Below, piece after piece: positions 13,812-17,534 of a stretch of 17,534 bases of DNA; position 1 is the stretch's first letter; every line of letters begins with the position of its first letter. The stretch comes from JAPWJZ01 sp041287865. Lineage in GTDB: Bacteria; Pseudomonadota; Alphaproteobacteria; Micavibrionales; UBA2020. The position numbers and the translations under genes were made by a program. The notes under the pieces are model-generated. The model searched no databases, was not told the origin of the DNA, and saw only the letters and a list, made by a program, of their open reading frames with translations. The stretch is taken from NCBI GenBank assembly GCA_041287865.1, contig JBGGMV010000014.1:1-17534 (forward strand), in the 5' to 3' direction.

Positions 13812-14687
13812 TCAGGGCTTCGGCTTCTTCCGGCTGCCCTTGAAAATCGAATTCTTCTTGTCGTGCTTGAAATCCGGGTTCGCGGGTACGTTGCCTTGCG
13901 GGTCGGTGTCGGGGAAGACGGCGTGGCTGTATTTCTTGGCGTCAAAGGGCTGCCACGCGCCTTCCGGTTGAGACAGGCGGTCGAGCACGGCTGACAGTGC
14001 CAGCGGGTTGAAGACCATGCCGATATGGCTGCCGTCGACTTCGATATTCTCGGTTTCCGGAGCGACGGGGTTCAACGCCGCTTTCCAGTTCACGATGCCG
14101 TCGCCCTTGGTATAGATGGACGTCGTGGGCACGGGCGGGGGAGTCAGACAGCGTTTTTCAAATCCTGCGTCATCCAGCGGCGATGCGCCGGGGTTCAGCA
14201 TGTCATAGGCCTTGCGCGCCGGTGACCGCGCGCCCTTGTCGGCGTCGTCCAGCATCCCGAAGGGTGATGCCAGCGTGATAACGCCGCGCACCATCTCGGG
14301 GAATTCGCGGGCCAGTTCACGCGCGTAAACACCGCCGAGGCTATGGCCGATCAGTGTCACTTTTTTCTTGCCGTTTTTCTTGTAAACTTCTTTGAGGCGT
14401 TTTTTCAGCGCCTTGGCGGTTTTTTCATCGAAGCCCATGTTGCGGCCGTTATCCCAGCCATAGGTCTTGTAACCTTTTTCCTCCACGCAGGCGCGCAAGG
14501 TGGTGGTAAAGCCGTTATCGGACGACAGGAAACCGGGCAGGAACAGCACGGGGTGGCCGTCGCCGTCGGGCAGCTTGTCCTTGATCTTCGGCCAGACGAG
14601 CTTCAGCTTGGCGAAGTCCACCAGTGCGCGCGGCGGTTCGCAGGCGGCATCGAAGACTTCTTTTATCTTCTTGATTTTCGGCTTCAT
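13812..14687 (-). CDS. Alpha/beta-hydrolase (lipase/esterase-like)
   Basis: The product has 291 residues. The nucleophile elbow is GHSLGG at 114-119 with S116. VLFLPGF at 47-53 supplies the oxyanion hole, and D196 (KGDGIVNW) and H221 (GSHIGM) complete a plausible triad. The sequence around these motifs recalls PGAP1-like and triacylglycerol-lipase-like hydrolases. Both ends are rich in lysine, and no signal peptide is visible. The ATG at 14687 is chosen because AGGAC lies upstream; a longer reading from 14726 begins at TTG with no such site. Lipid ester hydrolysis is likely but the substrate is unknown. It follows the 205-residue gene on the same strand by 78 nt. Confidence 0.85.
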   Translation of the reverse strand: MKPKIKKIKEVFDAACEPPRALVDFAKLKLVWPKIKDKLPDGDGHPVLFLPGFLSSDNGFTTTLRACVEEKGYKTYGWDNGRNMGFDEKTAKALKKRLKEVYKKNGKKKVTLIGHSLGGVYARELAREFPEMVRGVITLASPFGMLDDADKGARSPARKAYDMLNPGASPLDDAGFEKRCLTPPPVPTTSIYTKGDGIVNWKAALNPVAPETENIEVDGSHIGMVFNPLALSAVLDRLSQPEGAWQPFDAKKYSHAVFPDTDPQGNVPANPDFKHDKKNSIFKGSRKKPKP

Positions 14688-14765
14688 GGCCGTTGTCCTT
14701 ATATATGGGGTAGCCAAGAGTAGCAAAGGACAGGCCCCGCGCCAAACGGAAAATACGGAGCAGAA

Positions 14766-15383
14766 TCAAGGCGCTTCTATAGTAAATGGCGTGGTTTCGG
14801 CCTTGGTGAAGGTCAACCCCTGCACGGGGAACGTCGCGCCCGCCTGCTTCATGAAATCGCGCAAGGTCTTTTCGGGATGGACCAGTGCCTGCTGGCTGCT
14901 CGATTTTTTGAAGGCATCGTCGGCGTCGCGGCTGGCGCCCGCAGTGATGAACTCTAGGCTCATGATGTCGGTCGAGGCATTCGGGTATCCCGCTTGCTCC
15001 CGCACCAGCACCACCTGCTTGCCGCGTTTTTTGGTGCGGTAGGAAAGGCGGATCAGCGATGTGACGTTGTCATGCACGCCGATAAAAATAACGGCAAGTG
15101 CTTCGCGCGAGGCAAGGCGGGTTTTAAAATCATCCGGAGCGTTGTCGTGCATATGCTGCGCCGCCGCCGTCAGCGGTTCTTCGAGCGCTTCGGCGGCAGT
15201 GTTGACGCCGCTCGTAAATGTGCCGGCTTGCGCGAGGATATCGGCAATGATGGCAACTGCGTCAAAGCCCTCATATGACGTTAATCCCGAGCAGGCGAAA
15301 TGCGCCTTTGCGCCATCAAACAGGGCAGGGGCGGCGATAATGGTGCGTTTGGGCGACCAGATGGCGGCAATCGGTTCATACAT
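14766..15383 (-). CDS. Protein of unknown family, 205 residues
   Basis: I recognise no family. The product begins MYEPIAAIWSPKRTIIAAP, has mixed alpha/beta character, no signal peptide and no membrane segment. One segment (about 95-125) runs AVIFIGVHDN...LIRLSYRTKKRGK, a beta-strand pattern loosely like Ntn-hydrolase (proteasome-like) folds, but no catalytic N-terminal Thr, Ser or Cys is evident, so this is only a guess. No Shine-Dalgarno precedes the ATG at 15383. Codon use resembles its neighbours and the reading frame is open throughout, which supports a real gene. It is divergent from the stress cluster. Confidence 0.65.
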   Translation of the reverse strand: MYEPIAAIWSPKRTIIAAPALFDGAKAHFACSGLTSYEGFDAVAIIADILAQAGTFTSGVNTAAEALEEPLTAAAQHMHDNAPDDFKTRLASREALAVIFIGVHDNVTSLIRLSYRTKKRGKQVVLVREQAGYPNASTDIMSLEFITAGASRDADDAFKKSSSQQALVHPEKTLRDFMKQAGATFPVQGLTFTKAETTPFTIEAP

Positions 15384-15427
15384 TATTAAAGATTACTTTG
15401 CGCGCGGCAGATTGGAAAGTGCAAATT

Positions 15428-15452
15428 GGAACCATCGTTCCGCTAGGGGGTT
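15428..15452 (+). promoter_or_regulatory. EcfG-like general stress promoter
   Basis: GGAAC (15428-15432), 16 nt, then GGTT (15449-15452) fits the alphaproteobacterial EcfG pattern GGAAC-N16/17-cGTT, 38 nt ahead of the glycine-zipper gene. GGAAC is also half of a GGAAC-CATC-GTTCC dyad (15428-15441). Confidence 0.5.
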
Positions 15453-15490
15453 TGTGGGTATGGTGAACATCTTCCAAAAGGAGATCTAAT

Positions 15491-15787
15491 ATGGCTCGCA
15501 AGGAAAAAATGAAGGACATCAAGCCCAAAAACCATCCTGTCCGTGACCCGAAAGACAATCAGGACGGTTCGATCGGTGCTGTCGGTTCCGGCGGTGCGAT
15601 GGGCCTGACGGTTGGTGCTGCGGCTGGCGTGGCTGTCGGCGGATTGCCCGGCATGATCGCAGGCGCGGCGCTTGGCGCGGCTGCGGGTGCCTTGGTGGCG
15701 GAAGCAAACATGGAAACGATTACGACGCATACGCCATTGCATCCGCAAAATAAAAAAGCCCCCGTGCTGAGCGACAAGGAACATTAA
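15491..15787 (+). CDS. Glycine-zipper small protein
   Basis: The product has 98 residues. A charged N-terminus (about 1-25, rich in Lys and Asp) leads to a Gly/Ala-rich region (about 27-70) with GxxxG spacing, typical of glycine-zipper segments that insert in or pack on membranes. The C-terminus is hydrophilic. There is no signal peptide. AAAGGAGA lies 6 nt before the ATG, a strong ribosome site. With an EcfG-like promoter ahead and CsbD after it, a role in envelope or osmotic stress is likely, but no function is proven. Confidence 0.75.
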   Translation: MARKEKMKDIKPKNHPVRDPKDNQDGSIGAVGSGGAMGLTVGAAAGVAVGGLPGMIAGAALGAAAGALVAEANMETITTHTPLHPQNKKAPVLSDKEH

Positions 15788-15802
15788 ACTGTTTCGGTTG
15801 TT
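15778..15802 (+). promoter_or_regulatory. EcfG-like promoter for csbD
   Basis: GGAAC (15778-15782), 16 nt, then TGTT (15799-15802). It overlaps the 3' end of the glycine-zipper gene and would start transcription about 35 nt before the CsbD ATG. Confidence 0.45.
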
Positions 15803-15843
15803 AGTGCCGGACTGCAAACTCTCTCAACCTTAGGAGAATGGAA

Positions 15844-16044
15844 ATGAACAACGACATCATCAAAGGCGAATGGAAAGAGCTCAAGGGCTCGATCATGGAA
15901 AAATGGGGCAAGCTGACCGATGACGACCTGACCGTCATCAACGGTAGCCGCACCAAGCTCGCCGGCACGATCCAGAAAAACTATGGCATTACGTTGGACG
16001 AAGCTGAAAAGCAATTGAAAGAATGGGAAAAGACCCTGCACTAA
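15844..16044 (+). CDS. CsbD family stress protein
   Basis: The product has 66 residues of the CsbD-like (YjbJ) family: the opening NNDIIKGEWKELKGSIMEKWG and the tail GITLDEAEKQLKEWEK are characteristic. It is small, acidic/basic and helical, and is induced by general or osmotic stress in many bacteria without a known molecular role. The ATG at 15844 is used because AGGAG lies 7 nt upstream; an in-frame ATG at 15838 sits too close to that site. A strong terminator follows, so it can be expressed as its own short transcript. Confidence 0.9.
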   Translation: MNNDIIKGEWKELKGSIMEKWGKLTDDDLTVINGSRTKLAGTIQKNYGITLDEAEKQLKEWEKTLH

Positions 16045-16063
16045 GCAGCTGTCTTTCCATGAT

Positions 16064-16098
16064 AAAAGAGGGTCGCGCAGGTCGCGGCCCTCTTTTTT
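16064..16098 (+). terminator. Rho-independent terminator after csbD
   Basis: AAAAGAGGG (16064-16072) pairs with CCCTCTTTT (16088-16096), with an inner CGCG/CGCG stem and a T6 run at 16093-16098. The flanking A and T runs may make it work in both directions. Confidence 0.9.
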
Positions 16099-16101
16099 AT
16101 A

Positions 16102-16126
16102 TGAACTTTAGGGCTCGGCAGGCGTT
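16102..16126 (+). promoter_or_regulatory. EcfG-like promoter for the DUF883 operon
   Basis: TGAAC (16102-16106), 16 nt, then CGTT (16123-16126): one mismatch at -35 and a perfect -10. It lies directly after the csbD terminator. AGGGCT/AGCCCT (16110-16115 and 16127-16132) form a dyad over the spacer and -10 region, possibly an operator. Confidence 0.45.
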
Positions 16127-16163
16127 AGCCCTCCATAGATGCAGAAGAACAAGGAGAAAACCC

Positions 16164-16475
16164 ATGCTCAGATCGCAAAAACATGAATCGAACGGCAAGC
16201 ACGCGCCGATGGGATTCGATGAATTCGAAGAAATCCGCAAAGACCTCGAGTCGCTGAAAGCAAACGTCACCGCGCTCGGCAAGCACCTGAAATCCGAAGG
16301 CAAGGAAAAGGCCGGCGAGGCCCGGGAACTGCTGGATCAGGGCATCGATACCCTCCTCAGCAAAGGCGACAAAAGTCTCGAGATGCTTGACGACAGCGTG
16401 AAAGATAATCCCCGCCGCGCATTGGCCATGGCTTTTGCCGCGGGTATCATCCTCAACTTCCTGATGCGCAAGTAA
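16164..16475 (+). CDS. DUF883 (YqjD/ElaB-like) membrane-anchored protein
   Basis: The product has 103 residues: a long amphipathic helix region (about 18-78, EFEEIRKDLESLK and later AGEARELLDQG) followed by a C-terminal membrane anchor (about 84-101, PRRALAMAFAAGIILNFLM) ending MRK. This is the build of YqjD/ElaB proteins, which sit in the inner membrane by the tail and in E. coli bind ribosomes in stationary phase. AGGAG lies 8 nt before the ATG. The next gene starts 11 nt after its stop, forming a two-gene operon. Confidence 0.85.
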   Translation: MLRSQKHESNGKHAPMGFDEFEEIRKDLESLKANVTALGKHLKSEGKEKAGEARELLDQGIDTLLSKGDKSLEMLDDSVKDNPRRALAMAFAAGIILNFLMRK

Positions 16476-16486
16476 GGGTAAACCCT

Positions 16487-16927
16487 ATGTCCCTCGTGGA
16501 CCCGATGATCATTGCAAAGATTCTTGCCAGTTCGCTGGTGTCCCCCCGGGTTGCACCTGCGGCTGGCAGGAGCATGCTCGTCCTGGCGCTCTACGCTTTT
16601 TCGGGTGTCTTGATGCTGGCTGCGACGGTACTGCTACTGGTGGCTTTGTACTCCTCGGCTGCAGCGGTCTATACGCCCGCGCAGGCTTGGGCCATTACCG
16701 GCTGTGCCACCATGGCGCTTGGTGTCATCGGCATCCTTGTGGCGAAGATTGTCGCGAACCGGCGCGCACGCGTCATCTACAACCACATGGACGATACCGG
16801 CAAAGCACTGCTCGATGCGCTCGACACCGCGACGAAGGGCCTGGAAGAACCGATCGCGGATCACCCGCGCTCCTCCATTTTGCTGGCCAGCCTTGCAGGC
16901 TATCTTGCTGGAAACAAACTCCATTGA
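16487..16927 (+). CDS. Small membrane protein, partner of the DUF883 protein (YqjE-like)
   Basis: The product has 146 residues with two strong hydrophobic helices (about 30-60 and 66-92), a basic stretch (NRRARV), then a helical tail (about 100-125) and a weak third hydrophobic segment (127-143, with HPRSSILLASLAGYLAGNK). The tail resembles the anchor of YqjD-like proteins, while the two helices resemble the YqjE/DUF1469 (holin-like) group. Placement next to the DUF883 gene matches the yqjD-yqjE pairing of enterobacteria. Only a weak ribosome site (AAGGG) is present, consistent with coupling to the upstream gene. Confidence 0.75.
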   Translation: MSLVDPMIIAKILASSLVSPRVAPAAGRSMLVLALYAFSGVLMLAATVLLLVALYSSAAAVYTPAQAWAITGCATMALGVIGILVAKIVANRRARVIYNHMDDTGKALLDALDTATKGLEEPIADHPRSSILLASLAGYLAGNKLH

Positions 16928-16928
16928 T

Positions 16929-16953
16929 GAAACTTTTTGCCACCTGAACGGTT
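16929..16953 (+). promoter_or_regulatory. Possible EcfG-like promoter for the DUF1328 gene
   Basis: GAAAC (16929-16933), 16 nt, then GGTT (16950-16953). The -35 has one mismatch and the -10 matches that of the site at 15428. Weaker than the others and 80 nt ahead of the ATG. Confidence 0.3.
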
Positions 16954-17034
16954 GGTGAAATAAGCGGATGCAGCGGGCTGCCTTTATTGCCGGCTTTCAT
17001 CCAGACGGAATAATAACCTGAAAGGAGAATCGCC

Positions 17035-17211
17035 ATGTTACATTGGGCATTATCATTCCTGGTGCTGGCGCTTATTGCAGGCTTCTTGGGCTTTGGCGGT
17101 GTCGCCGTTATCTCGATCGAGATCGCGCGCATCCTGTTCATGGTCTTCCTGGTCCTGTTCGTTGTCGCAATGGCAAGCCATGCCCTGCGCGGCAGAACAC
17201 CGCCGGCTTAA
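17035..17211 (+). CDS. DUF1328 (YtjA-like) small membrane protein
   Basis: The product has only 58 residues: M-L-H-W-A-L-S-F-L, then LALIAGFLGFGGVAV (about 11-25), and RILFMVFLVLFVVAM (about 32-46), ending LRGRTPPA. This matches the DUF1328 pattern of two short helices, the first with a GFGG turn. Function unknown; members are often stress-induced. AAAGGAGA lies 6 nt before the ATG. It is short enough to be missed by a simple length cutoff. Confidence 0.88.
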   Translation: MLHWALSFLVLALIAGFLGFGGVAVISIEIARILFMVFLVLFVVAMASHALRGRTPPA

Positions 17212-17226
17212 CTCAATCAACGAGGT

Positions 17227-17260
17227 CCGCAATAGCTTCACTCGTATGAAGTTATTGCGG
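17227..17260. other. 14-bp near-perfect inverted repeat between DUF1328 and the last gene
   Basis: CCGCAATAGCTTCA (17227-17240) and TGAAGTTATTGCGG (17247-17260) pair over 14 bp with one G-T wobble and a 6-nt loop (CTCGTA). No T-run follows on plus (GTCGCTTG) and none precedes it on minus, so it is not a classic terminator. It may be an RNA-stability hairpin or a protein-binding site. Confidence 0.7.
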
Positions 17261-17314
17261 GTCGCTTGATACTCTACCCATAAAAACAACAAACACTAAA
17301 CAAGGAGAAGAGTC

Positions 17315-17500
17315 ATGGCAGACCCGCAATCGCCCCTTACGCCCAAGAACCCCCAGACGCCGAAACAGCCGATTCCCGCTGAAGCAGGCGGCACGAAAAA
17401 AGAAATGGATCCGTCAAAGAAAAAGCCGGAAATCGAGCTTGAAGACGACAAAAAAGACATGGGCAGCTCCTGCTCTGACAAGGGCGGTTCTTGCTCCTAA
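17315..17500 (+). CDS. Small hydrophilic protein with Cys-containing tail
   Basis: The product has 61 residues. The N-terminal half is rich in Pro, Gln and Lys (about 1-25), the middle is highly charged (KKEMDPSKKKPE, then ELEDDKKDMG), and the end is SSCSDKGGSCS with two cysteines spaced CSDKGGSC. No membrane segment or signal peptide. AAGGAG lies 8 nt before the ATG, a strong ribosome site. It looks disordered, and the two cysteines could form a disulfide or bind a metal. I recognise no family. It closes the stress cluster. Confidence 0.7.
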   Translation: MADPQSPLTPKNPQTPKQPIPAEAGGTKKEMDPSKKKPEIELEDDKKDMGSSCSDKGGSCS

Positions 17501-17534
17501 AGCACGCGTTTCTTAAAAAAGCGCCTTAAAACGC

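Noticed and set aside
17234..17256. Partial likeness of the repeat at 17227-17260 to a loxP arm
   Set aside because: Only a short ATGAAGTTAT-like stretch matches and the spacer differs; chance similarity.

Overview
The window looks like bacterial chromosome of fairly high G+C with dense, often overlapping genes. Four sites ahead of the right-hand genes resemble the alphaproteobacterial general-stress (EcfG) promoter, GGAAC-N16-nGTT. With the gene families present, this points to an alphaproteobacterium. That placement is inference and no genus is claimed.

Layout. (1) 1-372: three tRNA-like genes on the minus strand (a cut-off Ser-UGA-like one, a CAU one and Asn-GUU) with strong dyads around them and a terminator-like hairpin just ahead of tRNA-Asn. 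(2) 571-1932: a secreted RTX-type calcium-binding repeat protein (minus). (3) 2036-7910: the most interesting region, a divergent lipid-metabolism cassette. On the minus strand are a CDP-alcohol phosphatidyltransferase (YnbA-like), a CdsA-type cytidylyltransferase (YnbB-like) and a PlsC-type acyltransferase. On the plus strand are a hydrolase-methyltransferase fusion (YnbC-like), a PAP2/dual-specificity phosphatase fusion (YnbD-like) and a small membrane protein. Together they could make and finish a phospholipid: acylation, CDP-diacylglycerol formation, head-group transfer, dephosphorylation, then hydrolysis or methylation. A tandem pair of 19-bp palindromes sits in the shared upstream region.

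(4) 7900-10436: a DUF4112 protein, then an ABC-2 efflux pair (permease and ATPase) divergent from a MarR regulator, with a perfect 16-bp palindrome between them. (5) 10439-12298: an MsbA-like fused ABC exporter. (6) 12426-13811: a membrane-anchored class III adenylate cyclase with its catalytic domain N-terminal and an unknown extracytoplasmic domain C-terminal. (7) 13812-15383: an alpha/beta hydrolase and an unrecognised 205-residue protein. (8) 15491-17500: six small stress or envelope genes (glycine-zipper protein, CsbD, DUF883/YqjD-like, a two-helix membrane protein, DUF1328, and a small protein with a Cys-containing tail). Most have strong Shine-Dalgarno sites, and several have EcfG-like promoters.

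No insertion sequence, integrase, CRISPR array or rRNA gene was seen. No stretch longer than about 300 bases lacks a gene.
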